In this document: piece after piece, positions 27,645 through 36,775 of the stretch | Numbering within the stretch: the stretch's first letter is position 1 | Layout: every line of letters begins with the position of its first letter | The notes under the pieces: generated by a model | Seen by the model: the letters and a program-made list of their open reading frames with translations, nothing else | Databases searched by the model: none | What the model was told of the DNA's origin: nothing | Assembly: GCF_019443445.1 (NCBI RefSeq) | Contig: NZ_CP080378.1 | Location: 2,480,001 to 2,544,000 of the forward strand | Length of the DNA stretch: 64,000 nucleotides | Direction: 5' to 3' | Source of the DNA: Massilia sp. PAMC28688 | Lineage (GTDB): Bacteria; Pseudomonadota; Gammaproteobacteria; Burkholderiales; Burkholderiaceae_D | Translations under genes and position numbers: made by a program

Positions 27645-27839
27645 TTAGTGGTGCGACAGGACAGTGCCCGGTTTGAGCACATATTCCGTACCGCAGTACG
27701 GGCACTTGGCCAGGCCATCATGGCCGAAATCGAGAAAGACGCGCGGATGGGACGACCACAGGGTCATGGCCGGGTTGGGGCAATGGGCAGGCAGGTCTTC
27801 GGCGCCCAGTTCCACCGCGGGCGTTTTCTTCTCGTTCAT
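27645..27839 (-). CDS. Small zinc-finger protein (zf-CHCC family)
   Basis: A 64-residue protein with HCPNPAMTLWSSHPRVFLDFG and KCPYCGTEY. Cys20, His32 and the Cys pair of CPYC are the expected CHCC zinc ligands. The family is related to the NDUFS6 subunit of mitochondrial complex I and occurs as a stand-alone protein in Proteobacteria with unclear function. The gene is close to the minimum length but the motif is unmistakable. Confidence 0.88.
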   Translation of the reverse strand: MNEKKTPAVELGAEDLPAHCPNPAMTLWSSHPRVFLDFGHDGLAKCPYCGTEYVLKPGTVLSHH

Positions 27840-28007
27840 GAATTCTCCGTCAAGCTAAGCAAAACCACGATTTTAGACGATTCGGGCAGCATGCCGAAAT
27901 GATCGGTAAAATACCTCTCTCCCGGATCAGGACCGATCCAGCTTCTTCGCCCACTCCATGCCCCACTGCAAGCTAGCGCCGACTTCCCGCTGTGGCAGGA
28001 AAACCAC

Positions 28008-28748
28008 ATGAACGGGCCGGACGTGAGCGCCGCAGCCGTGGCCCGTCCGCCGGACGAAGACAAGGCATTCTGGTTTGCCGGTCTCAAGGCTGGCGCACCG
28101 ACCCTGTTCGGCATCGCCGCCTGGGGCTTGGTGGTGGGCGTGGCCATGATCAAGAGCGGGCTGACCCTGAACCAGGCGCTGGGCATGACGCTGCTCGTGT
28201 TTGCCGGTTCTGCCCAACTCGCTGCTTTGCCATTGATCATTGCCGACGCCCCAGTGTGGGTGGTGTTTGCCACGGCGCTGGTCGTCAACCTGCGTTTCGT
28301 CATTTTTTCCGCCCTGCTGGCCCCCCATTTTGCCCACTTGCCCTGGCATCAACGATTACTGCTCGGCTATACGGCGGGCGACATCACGGTCGCCCTGTTC
28401 TTGCAGCGCTTCCCCAGCGAAGAGCCGGCTGCCGGCAAGGTGTCGTACCTGAAAGGCTTGCTGTATCCGAACTGGCTGTCGTGGCAGGTCGGCTCCATTG
28501 CCGGTATTTTCCTGGGCAGTGCCGTGCCGCCCGCCTGGGGCCTGGGTTTTGCCGGCAGCCTGGCGATCCTGTGCATTCTCATTCCCATGGTCATGACCCG
28601 CGCGACCCTGGCCGGGGTGCTGGTGGCCACTGCCACGGCGGTGCTCGCCTACGAGCTGCCATTCAAGCTTGGCTTGCTGGTGGCCGTCGTGCTGGGCATG
28701 GGGACCTCCATGCTGGTGCAGGCTTTCAAGGAGCGCCGCCTTGGATAG
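28008..28748 (+). CDS. azlC: AzlC-family branched-chain amino acid exporter, large subunit
   Basis: A 246-residue membrane protein with seven or so helices. The AzlC signature LKAGAPTLFGIAAWGLVVGVAM is followed by FAGSAQLAALPLI and ALVVNLRFVIFSALLAPHF. AzlCD pairs (YgaZH in E. coli) export valine and related amino acids. The start has CAGGAA upstream, and the end overlaps azlD by eight bases. Confidence 0.9.
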   Translation: MNGPDVSAAAVARPPDEDKAFWFAGLKAGAPTLFGIAAWGLVVGVAMIKSGLTLNQALGMTLLVFAGSAQLAALPLIIADAPVWVVFATALVVNLRFVIFSALLAPHFAHLPWHQRLLLGYTAGDITVALFLQRFPSEEPAAGKVSYLKGLLYPNWLSWQVGSIAGIFLGSAVPPAWGLGFAGSLAILCILIPMVMTRATLAGVLVATATAVLAYELPFKLGLLVAVVLGMGTSMLVQAFKERRLG

Positions 28749-29070
28749 CGTGGAAATCTGGCTCACCATTGGCGTGCTGATCGTGGCCACGGCCATTGCC
28801 CGCAGTTCCTTCTGGCTGATCGGGCATCACATCACCATTCCCAAGCGGGTCCAGGAAATGCTGCGCTATGCACCGGCCTGCGCGCTGGCGGCCATCATCG
28901 CGCCCGACCTGTTCATGGTGGGCGAGAGCGATCCCGTCGTCAGCCTGATGAACCCGAAATTGATTGCCGGTGTTGCCGCGACCTTGTACTGCTTGTGGCG
29001 AAAAAGCATGTTGGAAACCATCATTGTGGGCATGGCGGTATTTACCGCACTACGGATCTGGCTGGAGTAG
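28741..29070 (+). CDS. azlD: AzlD-family small subunit of the amino acid exporter
   Basis: A 109-residue protein with three or four membrane helices and the AzlD pattern [43 protein letters not shown] at 28741 is chosen as start, because AAGGAG sits seven bases before it and it overlaps the azlC stop. GTG at 28750 is the alternative. Confidence 0.87.
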   Translation: MDSVEIWLTIGVLIVATAIARSSFWLIGHHITIPKRVQEMLRYAPACALAAIIAPDLFMVGESDPVVSLMNPKLIAGVAATLYCLWRKSMLETIIVGMAVFTALRIWLE

Positions 29071-29131
29071 GGAATTGGCCCGCCCTTGCGGTAAAATAGC
29101 GTTCTTTCATCATTTGACTCCTGGATCGCCC

Positions 29132-30337
29132 ATGCACGCCGTGCTCAATTTCACCCGTTTGCAAGACCTGATCGACCAGAATGCCCTCGCCGGAAAGCGT
29201 GTATTTATCCGCGCCGACCTGAACGTACCGCAGGACGATAGTGGCAAGATCACCGAAGATACCCGCATCCGCGCGTCGGCGCCGGCCATTGCCGCCGCCC
29301 TCAAGGCGGGCGCCGCCGTCATGGTGACGTCCCACCTGGGCCGCCCGACCGAAGGCGAATTCAAGCCAGAAGACACGCTGGCGCCGGTCGCCGCGCGCCT
29401 GTCTGAACTGCTGGGCCAGCCCGTGGAACTGAAGCAGAACTGGGTGGACGGTGTCGAGGTGGCCCCGGGCCAGGTGGTGTTGCTGGAAAACTGCCGTGTC
29501 AACAAGGGTGAAAAGAAGAATGCCGACGAGCTGGCCCAAAAAATGGCCAAGCTGTGTGATATCTATGTGAATGACGCGTTCGGCACCGCCCACCGGGCAG
29601 AAGCGACCACCCACGGTATCGCCAAGTTCGCGCCCATCGTGTGCGCCGGCCCCTTGCTGGCCGCGGAACTGGATGCCCTGGGCAAGGCACTGGGCGCGCC
29701 AAGCCGTCCGCTGCTGGCCATCGTGGCCGGCTCCAAGGTATCGTCCAAGCTGTCCATCCTCAAGGCGCTGGCCGACAAGGTCGACAACCTGATCGTGGGC
29801 GGCGGCATTGCCAACACCTTCATGAAGGCCGTTGGCCTGAACATTGGCAAGTCGCTGGTGGAAGCGGAACTGGTGGGCGAAGCCAAGGCCATCATCGACA
29901 TGATGAATGCCCGCGGCGCCACCGTGCCCATTCCCGTGGACGTCGTGTGCGCCAAGGAATTTTCGCCAACGGCCGCCGCCACCGTCAAGGATGTGGCCGA
30001 CGTGCAGGACGACGACATGATTCTCGACATCGGTCCGAAGACGGCCGCCACCCTGGCCGCGCAGATCGCCAGGGCCGGCACCATCGTCTGGAACGGCCCG
30101 GTGGGCGTGTTTGAATTTGACCAGTTCGGCGAAGGCACCAAAACGCTGGCGCTGGCCATTGCCGAATCTAAAGCTTTCTCGATCGCCGGTGGCGGCGATA
30201 CCCTCGCTGCCATCGCCAAATACGACATTACCGACAAGATCGGGTATATCTCCACGGGCGGCGGTGCCTTCCTCGAATTCCTCGAAGGCAAAACCCTGCC
30301 AGCGGTCGACATCCTCCTGCAACGCAGCTCACAGTAA
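29132..30337 (+). CDS. pgk: Phosphoglycerate kinase
   Basis: Pgk makes ATP from 1,3-bisphosphoglycerate in glycolysis. The 401-residue protein shows [42 protein letters not shown], the nucleotide region [18 protein letters not shown], and GGGDTLAAI near the C-terminus. The chosen ATG matches the family N-terminus. The upstream in-frame extension lies inside azlD and was rejected. A TAAAAT box lies about 40 bases upstream. Confidence 0.96.
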   Translation: MHAVLNFTRLQDLIDQNALAGKRVFIRADLNVPQDDSGKITEDTRIRASAPAIAAALKAGAAVMVTSHLGRPTEGEFKPEDTLAPVAARLSELLGQPVELKQNWVDGVEVAPGQVVLLENCRVNKGEKKNADELAQKMAKLCDIYVNDAFGTAHRAEATTHGIAKFAPIVCAGPLLAAELDALGKALGAPSRPLLAIVAGSKVSSKLSILKALADKVDNLIVGGGIANTFMKAVGLNIGKSLVEAELVGEAKAIIDMMNARGATVPIPVDVVCAKEFSPTAAATVKDVADVQDDDMILDIGPKTAATLAAQIARAGTIVWNGPVGVFEFDQFGEGTKTLALAIAESKAFSIAGGGDTLAAIAKYDITDKIGYISTGGGAFLEFLEGKTLPAVDILLQRSSQ

Positions 30338-30343
30338 TCCCAC

Positions 30344-30368
30344 AGCGCAGCCCGACGGCTGCGCTTTT
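30344..30368 (+). terminator. Hairpin between pgk and pyk
   Basis: AGCGCAGCC (30344-30352), CGAC loop, GGCTGCGCT (30357-30365), then TTT. It lies just after the pgk stop and may attenuate rather than fully stop transcription into pyk, whose ribosome site is only a few bases downstream. Confidence 0.65.
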
Positions 30369-30383
30369 ACTTGAAGGACTTCT

Positions 30384-31832
30384 ATGTATCGTGGTACCAA
30401 GATCGTCGCAACCATCGGACCGGCTTCCACCGACCGGGATATCCTTGTCAGCATGATTCAGGCCGGCGTCGACATCGTCCGCCTCAATTTTTCGCATGGC
30501 AAGGCGCAGGACCACATCGACCGCGCCAACATGGTGCGCCGCGCCGCCGATGAATGCGGCCGCGAAGTGGCGATCATGGCCGATATGCAGGGCCCCAAGA
30601 TCCGCGTGGGCAAGTTTGAAGAAGGCAAAATCCAGCTGGAAAATGGCGACCGGTTCATTCTCGATGCCAAGTGGGGCGAGAACGGCGAACTGGGCAACCA
30701 GGAGCGTGTCGGCCTCGACTACAAGGCCCTGCCGCGCGACGTGCGTCCCGGCGACAAGCTGTTGCTCAACGATGGACTGATCGTGCTGATCGTGGAGCGC
30801 ATCGTCGGCCACGAAATCTTTACCATCGTCAAAGTCGGCGGCGAGCTGTCAAACAACAAGGGCATCAACCGCCAGGGTGGCGGCCTGACGGCGCCGGCCC
30901 TGACGGCCAAGGACATGGAAGACATCAAGACGGCCATGAGTTTCCAGGCCGACTACCTCGCCATCTCGTTTCCGAAAAGCGCGACCGACATGGAAATGGC
31001 GCGCCAGCTGGCCAACATTGCCGGCGAGCCTTATGGCCACAAGCCAATGATGATTGCCAAGATCGAACGCGCGGAAGCCATTCCCGTCCTGCAGGAAATC
31101 CTGGACGCGTCCGACGGCATCATGGTGGCCCGCGGCGACCTGGCCGTGGAAGTGGGCAATGCCGCCGTGCCGGCGCTGCAAAAGCGCATGATCCGCATGG
31201 CGCGCGAATCGAACAAGCTGGCCATTACCGCCACGCAAATGATGGAATCGATGATCGTCAATGCCGTGCCGACCCGCGCCGAAGTGTCGGACGTGGCCAA
31301 TGCCGTGCTGGATGGCACCGATGCCGTCATGACTTCTGCCGAGACCGCCTCGGGCAGGTATCCGATTGAAACCGTGGAAATGATGGCCGCCATCTGCGCC
31401 GAAGCGGAACAGTCGGAATACAACAAGCTCGATGCCGATTTCCTCAACGCCCGCTTTACCCGCATTGACCAGTCGATCGCTTACGGCGCGCTGTTTACCG
31501 CGCACCACCTGCGCGTGAAAGCCATTGTCGCCCTGACCGAATCCGGTTCCACTGCACTGTGGATGAGCCGTCACAGCATCGACACCCCTATCATTGCACT
31601 GACGCCCATCACCTCGACCCAGCGCAAGGTGGCCTTGTATCGCAATGTGTGCGCCTACCACCTGACCCAGTCGGGCGACAGCAAGGCCGTACTGAAACAG
31701 GCGGAAGATTTGTTGGTCGCTAACGGCATTGCCAAAAAAGGTGACATGATTGTCGTCACCTGGGGCGAGCCGATGGGCGAAGTCGGCGGTACCAACGCGC
31801 TCAAGATCGTGCGCGTGGGCGAGCTGCGCTAG
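30384..31832 (+). CDS. pyk: Pyruvate kinase
   Basis: Converts phosphoenolpyruvate and ADP to pyruvate and ATP. The 482-residue protein has TKIVATIGPASTD, LNFSHGKAQDH, the active-site signature MIAKIERAEAI, DGIMVARGDLAVEVG and ATQMMESMI, then a C-terminal allosteric domain. A good GAAGGA site precedes the ATG. It lies between pgk and fba in a glycolytic cluster. Confidence 0.96.
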   Translation: MYRGTKIVATIGPASTDRDILVSMIQAGVDIVRLNFSHGKAQDHIDRANMVRRAADECGREVAIMADMQGPKIRVGKFEEGKIQLENGDRFILDAKWGENGELGNQERVGLDYKALPRDVRPGDKLLLNDGLIVLIVERIVGHEIFTIVKVGGELSNNKGINRQGGGLTAPALTAKDMEDIKTAMSFQADYLAISFPKSATDMEMARQLANIAGEPYGHKPMMIAKIERAEAIPVLQEILDASDGIMVARGDLAVEVGNAAVPALQKRMIRMARESNKLAITATQMMESMIVNAVPTRAEVSDVANAVLDGTDAVMTSAETASGRYPIETVEMMAAICAEAEQSEYNKLDADFLNARFTRIDQSIAYGALFTAHHLRVKAIVALTESGSTALWMSRHSIDTPIIALTPITSTQRKVALYRNVCAYHLTQSGDSKAVLKQAEDLLVANGIAKKGDMIVVTWGEPMGEVGGTNALKIVRVGELR

Positions 31833-31946
31833 AAAAGTATAGATGACGCTGGCGGCCTACCCGGCCCGCCGCGTCATTGCAGCAGCCGCTGGCGCACCCG
31901 CCGCGCTGTCTGCAACACCGGTTCTTTTATTGTTTGGAGATTTACC

Positions 31947-33011
31947 ATGTCCCTCGTATCCATGCGCCAACTGCTGGACCATGCCGCCGAAAACGGTTAC
32001 GGCTTGCCAGCGTTTAACGTCAACAACCTCGAGCAAGTGCAGGCCATCATGGCTGCCGCAGACGCCGTCAATTCGCCGGTGATCATGCAAGCGTCGGCCG
32101 GCGCCCGCAAGTACGCCGGCGAAGCCTTCCTGCGCCATCTGATCGATGCCGCAGTGGAAGCCTACCCGCACATCCCGGTGGTCATGCACCAGGACCACGG
32201 CCAGTCGCCGGCCGTGTGCATGGCTGCCATCCGCTCCGGCTTTACCTCGGTGATGATGGACGGCTCGCTCGAAGCGGACGGCAAGAGCGTCGCTTCCTAC
32301 GAGTACAACGTCGACACCTCGCGTGAAGTGGTCAAGTTTGCCCACTCCATCGGCGTGACGGTGGAAGCCGAACTGGGCGTGCTCGGTTCGCTGGAAACCA
32401 TGAAGGGCGACAAGGAAGACGGCCACGGCGCCGACGGCACCATGACGCGCGAGCAACTGCTCACCGACGTGGCCCAGGCCGCCGACTTCGTGCAGCGCAC
32501 CCAGTGCGACGCGCTGGCCATTGCCATCGGTACCTCGCACGGCGCGTACAAGTTCACGCGCAAGCCAACCGGCGACATCCTGGCCATTGACCGCATCAAG
32601 GAAATCCATGCCCGCATCCCCAACACGCACCTGGTGATGCACGGTTCGTCGTCCGTTCCACAAGAACTGCTGGCCATCATCCGCGAATTTGGCGGCGACA
32701 TGAAGGAAACCTATGGCGTGCCGGTCGAGGAAATCCAGGAAGGCATCCGTCACGGCGTTCGCAAGATCAATATCGACACCGATATCCGCCTTGCCATGAC
32801 CGCAGCCATCCGCAAGTACATGTTCCAGAACCCATCCAAGTTTGATCCACGCGATTACCTCAAGCCAGCGCGCGAAGCGGCTACGGAAATCTGCAAGGCG
32901 CGCTTCCTCTCCTTCGGTTGCGAAGGCCAGGCGGCCAAGATCAAGCCAATGCCACTGGACAAGATGGCCGAGCGGTATGCCAAGGGCGAGCTGGCCCAGA
33001 TCGTCAAGTAA
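31947..33011 (+). CDS. fba: Fructose-bisphosphate aldolase, class II
   Basis: A zinc aldolase of 354 residues that splits fructose 1,6-bisphosphate. [26 protein letters not shown] (metal His and catalytic Asp), [27 protein letters not shown] and [20 protein letters not shown] are all class II signatures. GGAG precedes the ATG. It supplies the substrate-product pair of the PPi-type phosphofructokinase encoded at 9.7-10.9 kb. Confidence 0.96.
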   Translation: MSLVSMRQLLDHAAENGYGLPAFNVNNLEQVQAIMAAADAVNSPVIMQASAGARKYAGEAFLRHLIDAAVEAYPHIPVVMHQDHGQSPAVCMAAIRSGFTSVMMDGSLEADGKSVASYEYNVDTSREVVKFAHSIGVTVEAELGVLGSLETMKGDKEDGHGADGTMTREQLLTDVAQAADFVQRTQCDALAIAIGTSHGAYKFTRKPTGDILAIDRIKEIHARIPNTHLVMHGSSSVPQELLAIIREFGGDMKETYGVPVEEIQEGIRHGVRKINIDTDIRLAMTAAIRKYMFQNPSKFDPRDYLKPAREAATEICKARFLSFGCEGQAAKIKPMPLDKMAERYAKGELAQIVK

Positions 33012-33108
33012 CAGGCAGGATGTTGTAAGGCGGGCGGAAGGCCATGCAGGATTTCCACCGCCGTATCACATGCCGGGGCTTTCCCGGCAATTGAACAGAA
33101 AGAAACAG

Positions 33109-33987
33109 ATGTCCGGAATTCTCGAAACAAATCTGAAGTCCCTGCCTTTCCTGCACCGCGGGAAAGTGCGCGATATTTACGCCGTTGGCGACGACAAGCT
33201 GCTCGTGGTCCAGACCGACCGCCTGTCCGCCTTCGACGTCATCCTGGACGACCCGATCCCCAACAAGGGCAAGATTCTCACTGCCATGTCGAACTTCTGG
33301 TTCGCCAAATTCGGCCATCTGATGCCCACGCACGAAACCGGCCTGCACGCGGTGGACGTGGTCGCGGCCGACGAGCGCGACCAGGTGGAGGGACGCGCCA
33401 TTGTCGTCAAGAAGCTCACGCCGCTCGGTATCGAAGCGATCGTGCGCGGCTACCTCATTGGTTCCGGCTGGAAGGATTACCAAAAGACGGGCAAGATCTG
33501 CGGCATCGAACTGCCGGCCGGCCTGCAGGAAGCGCAACAGCTGCCGCAAACCCTGTTCACCCCATCGACCAAGGCGCCCGCCGGTGCCCACGACGAGAAC
33601 GTGTCGTTCGAAGAAGCGGAAAAGATTGTCGGCGCCGACATTGCGCGCCAGGTGCGCGACCTGTCGATCCAGCTGTACACCCAGGCCGCCCAGTTCGCGG
33701 CCACGCGCGGCATCATCATTGCCGACACCAAGTTTGAATTTGGCCTGGACGACAAGGGGACCGTTCACCTGATCGATGAAATCCTCACGCCCGATTCGTC
33801 GCGTTTCTGGCCCATGTCGAGCTACCAGGTAGGCATGTCGCCCCCATCGTTCGACAAGCAATTCGTGCGTGACTGGCTGGAAACCCAGGGCTGGAACAAG
33901 CAGGCCCCGGCGCCACGCGTGCCGCAGGACGTGCTGGACCAGACCTCGGCCAAGTATGCCGAGGCCCTGCGCCTGCTGACCGAGTAA
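33109..33987 (+). CDS. purC: Phosphoribosylaminoimidazole-succinocarboxamide synthase
   Basis: SAICAR synthetase joins CAIR and aspartate in purine synthesis. The 292-residue product has [31 protein letters not shown] at the N-terminus, then [18 protein letters not shown] and [32 protein letters not shown], the catalytic signatures. The ATG at 33109 fits the family. Its usual partners purE and purK are not next to it but lie at 38.9-40.5 kb on the other strand. Confidence 0.96.
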   Translation: MSGILETNLKSLPFLHRGKVRDIYAVGDDKLLVVQTDRLSAFDVILDDPIPNKGKILTAMSNFWFAKFGHLMPTHETGLHAVDVVAADERDQVEGRAIVVKKLTPLGIEAIVRGYLIGSGWKDYQKTGKICGIELPAGLQEAQQLPQTLFTPSTKAPAGAHDENVSFEEAEKIVGADIARQVRDLSIQLYTQAAQFAATRGIIIADTKFEFGLDDKGTVHLIDEILTPDSSRFWPMSSYQVGMSPPSFDKQFVRDWLETQGWNKQAPAPRVPQDVLDQTSAKYAEALRLLTE

Positions 33988-34012
33988 ATACCGTAACAGC
34001 TGAAAGTTGAAG

Positions 34013-35032
34013 ATGCATCCTCCGACCCCGGAGATGGCACGGGCCGCCGCGATTCTTGAATCCGGCGGCCTCGTCGCTTTTCCCACCGAAACCGTGTACG
34101 GCCTGGGCGCCGACGCCGAAAATCCGGCCGCCGTGGCCAAAATCTACGCCGCCAAGGGCCGGCCGCAAGACCACCCGGTGATCGTGCATGTGGCGCCGGA
34201 CGCCGACCTGTCCTACTGGGCCTGCGACATCCCGGCCGAGGCGCACCAGCTCGCTGCCGCCTTCTGGCCTGGCCCACTGACCATGATTTTGAAGCGCGCC
34301 CCGAATATTCCTGCTGCCGTGTCCGGCGGCCAGGATACGGTGGGCCTGCGCTGTCCGTCCCATCCGGTTGCCATCGCGCTGCTGCAAGCGTTTAAGCAGG
34401 GCAAGGGCGGCGTGGCAGCACCCTCGGCCAACAAGTTTGGCAATGTCAGCCCCACCACGGCGCGCCACGTGCATGATGAATTCGATGCCGGTGGCGCGCT
34501 CGACCTCGTGCTCGACGGCGGCCAGAGCCAGGTCGGCATCGAGTCGACGATCGTGGACCTGTCGCGCCTTGGCACCCACGGGCCCGTGCTGTTGCGGCCC
34601 GGTCACATCAGTGCGCAAGCCATTGCCGCCGTCATCGACCTGCTGCCGGCCGCCCCCGATGCCGAAGCACCGCGCGCCTCGGGCACGCTGGAATCTCACT
34701 ATGCACCCCATACGCCGGTCGCGATGCAGGAGACGGCCGTATTGCGGGCCACCCTGGCCCAGCTGGCGGCGAGCGGCCGCAAGGTTGCCTTGATTCATTA
34801 CAGTGAACTGGCCTTGCCGCAAGCGAGCCTGCGCCTGCCGCTGGAACCCGAAGGATTTGCGCATGCCCTGTACGCGGCACTGCGCACCATGGACGGGGCC
34901 GGCGCCGATGTCATTCTGGTGGAAGCACCACCAAAAGACGGCGCCTGGCTGGGCGTGAACGACCGTTTGAGGCGTGCCGCCCACGGTTCTGCCGGTATTG
35001 TGCACGGCTTGCTAAATAAGGCGCCGTTTTGA
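34013..35032 (+). CDS. L-threonylcarbamoyladenylate synthase (Sua5/TsaC2 type)
   Basis: Makes threonylcarbamoyl-AMP, the precursor of t6A37 in tRNAs that read ANN codons. The 339-residue protein has the YrdC domain: GGLVAFPTETVYGLGADA, KIYAAKGRPQDHPVIVHV, and VGLRCPSHPVAIALL with APSANKFGNVSPTTARHV. The C-terminal Sua5 domain (LESHYAPHTPV...) separates it from the short TsaC form. ATG at 34013 is used; an in-frame TTG two codons upstream is possible. The stop lies 194 bases before the first SGNH gene. TcdA, which modifies t6A further, is encoded at 50.4 kb. Confidence 0.92.
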   Translation: MHPPTPEMARAAAILESGGLVAFPTETVYGLGADAENPAAVAKIYAAKGRPQDHPVIVHVAPDADLSYWACDIPAEAHQLAAAFWPGPLTMILKRAPNIPAAVSGGQDTVGLRCPSHPVAIALLQAFKQGKGGVAAPSANKFGNVSPTTARHVHDEFDAGGALDLVLDGGQSQVGIESTIVDLSRLGTHGPVLLRPGHISAQAIAAVIDLLPAAPDAEAPRASGTLESHYAPHTPVAMQETAVLRATLAQLAASGRKVALIHYSELALPQASLRLPLEPEGFAHALYAALRTMDGAGADVILVEAPPKDGAWLGVNDRLRRAAHGSAGIVHGLLNKAPF

Positions 35033-35053
35033 CTGACGGTAAGCCAACCGCAT

Positions 35054-35062
35054 TGCTATAAT
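35054..35062 (+). promoter_or_regulatory. Possible extended -10 promoter for the first SGNH gene
   Basis: TGCTATAAT is a perfect extended -10 (TGN-TATAAT). It lies 165 bases before the start codon, so the transcript would have a leader of about 155 bases. No good -35 is seen at 17 bases. Confidence 0.4.
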
Positions 35063-35226
35063 CGGCCCATCGCGAGGCGCACTGACCAGCTGATATGGTT
35101 GTTGCATCGAACTGACGCCGAAGGTAGTTTATTTCTATACAAGCGTCGGGAACACTGGCATATTAGCTGTGTTGCGAATAGCACGCGCGTTCGTTTTACA
35201 CCAAATATTTATACCTAGGAGACACA

Positions 35227-36555
35227 ATGCGTTATACCAATTTTGCGCTGGCTGTGCTTACCGCAGCCGTCCTGTCGGCATGCGGCGGCAGCGACGACAA
35301 CAACAATTTTGCGGCGCCAGCCAAGCCGAAATTCGCTTCGCAAGTCACCTTTGGTGACAGCCTGTCGGACGTTGGCACCTATCAAGTTGGCGCAGTGGCG
35401 CAACTGGGCGGCGGCAAATACACCATCAATGGCGCTGCCGGCAAGAACTGGACCGAACTCCTGGCCGCGACCCTGGCCCTGAGCGCTCCGTGTCCGGCCC
35501 AGCAGGGCTTGAACGGCACCCTGCCAGGCTTTAATGTGCCAGTGACCAATAACCTGAACTGCACCAACTACGCCCAGGGCGGCGCCCGCGTGACCAATCC
35601 CGCCGGCCCAGGCAACATCGCCTATTCGCCGCTTGGCCAGCTGACCGTACCGGTATCGCTGCAGATTGCCAACCACCTGTCGCGCAATGGCGGCAAGTTC
35701 AGCGGCACTGAAATCGTCACCGTCATGGCTGGCGGCAACGATGTGCTGCAACTGCTGTCCAACCTGACGGCAGCTGCCAATGCCGCCGGTGCGACCGCTT
35801 ACGGCAACTCGCTGGTGCCCAAGCTCGCATCGGGCGCGACCGACCCGGCCACGGCTGCTGCTGCCATCGGTACCGCGTTCAAGACTGAACTCGCTACCAG
35901 CGGCAACCTGACCACCGCTACCCAGCGTGCAATCGGCACCGCTGCTGTCCAGCCAGGTAATTCGGCGGTTGCATCGCCTGCCGTGCACGGCCCTTACATT
36001 GCGGCCGCCCAAGCTGAAGCAACTGCAGCGGGCAATACCTACGCTCAGACCAATGGTCCTGGCCTGGTAACGCTGATGAGCACGGCCGGTGCCGAGCTGG
36101 GCGCCCTGGTCCGTACCGAACTGGTTGCCAAAGGCGCCAAGTATGTTGTGCTGAACAACCTGCCTGACGTCGCCAGCGCTCCTGCCAGCAACACCCCAAC
36201 GACCACGGCTGCACAGCGCACCCTGATCGCGGGCATGGTCAGCGCCTTCAACACGGCACTGCGCGCCAACATCGACGGTCTTGAGTCCAACGTGCTGTAC
36301 GTGGACCTGTACTCGGTCAGCATCGACCAGATCGCCAACCCGTCGAAGTACGGCCTGACCAACGTGACCTCGCCTGCCTGCGGCACCAATCAGCTTGGCG
36401 GCACCTCGCTGGTGTGCAATGCTACGAACCTGATCGCCGGCGTCAACCCGACCAGCACCTATCTGTTCGCAGACGGTGTGCACCCAACCCCGTACGGCAA
36501 TACCCTGATCGCCAAGTACGTCACCGAACAGCTGACGGCGCGCGGCTGGCTGTAA
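35227..36555 (+). CDS. SGNH/GDSL-type exported lipase/esterase (lipoprotein)
   Basis: A 442-residue protein with a lipoprotein signal (AVLTAAVLSAC, acylated Cys19). All SGNH blocks are present. FGDSLSDVG holds the nucleophile Ser45, YAQGGARV the oxyanion Gly, and AGGND the Asn171. FADGVHPTPYGN holds Asp416 and His419. It resembles GDSL lipases of the autotransporter passenger type but has no beta-barrel, so it is anchored in the outer membrane or periplasm by lipid. The substrate is unknown. A close paralogue follows 220 bases downstream. Confidence 0.88.
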   Translation: MRYTNFALAVLTAAVLSACGGSDDNNNFAAPAKPKFASQVTFGDSLSDVGTYQVGAVAQLGGGKYTINGAAGKNWTELLAATLALSAPCPAQQGLNGTLPGFNVPVTNNLNCTNYAQGGARVTNPAGPGNIAYSPLGQLTVPVSLQIANHLSRNGGKFSGTEIVTVMAGGNDVLQLLSNLTAAANAAGATAYGNSLVPKLASGATDPATAAAAIGTAFKTELATSGNLTTATQRAIGTAAVQPGNSAVASPAVHGPYIAAAQAEATAAGNTYAQTNGPGLVTLMSTAGAELGALVRTELVAKGAKYVVLNNLPDVASAPASNTPTTTAAQRTLIAGMVSAFNTALRANIDGLESNVLYVDLYSVSIDQIANPSKYGLTNVTSPACGTNQLGGTSLVCNATNLIAGVNPTSTYLFADGVHPTPYGNTLIAKYVTEQLTARGWL

Positions 36556-36597
36556 TCAGGCACTGCACCGCCTGGTCAGCATGACAGGCACGGACCG

Positions 36598-36635
36598 AAA
36601 GGGCCGCTACAGCTTCTGCTGGGCGGCCTTTTTTT
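36598..36635 (+). terminator. Terminator after the first SGNH gene
   Basis: GGCCGC (36602-36607) pairs with GCGGCC (36623-36628), with an inner CAGC/GCTG helix, followed by TTTTTTT. It lies 43 bases after the stop codon. Confidence 0.75.
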
Positions 36636-36775
36636 CGCCATGCAGCTGGCATGTTTGCACAAATTATTGTCACAAAAGCGCAATACGAAACGTGCGTGTG
36701 CCGCTAGTCTGGCATTGTGGGCAAACGTAAATCTATACGGCCCTTGGTTCACCATAATCAGATATTGGAGACAAC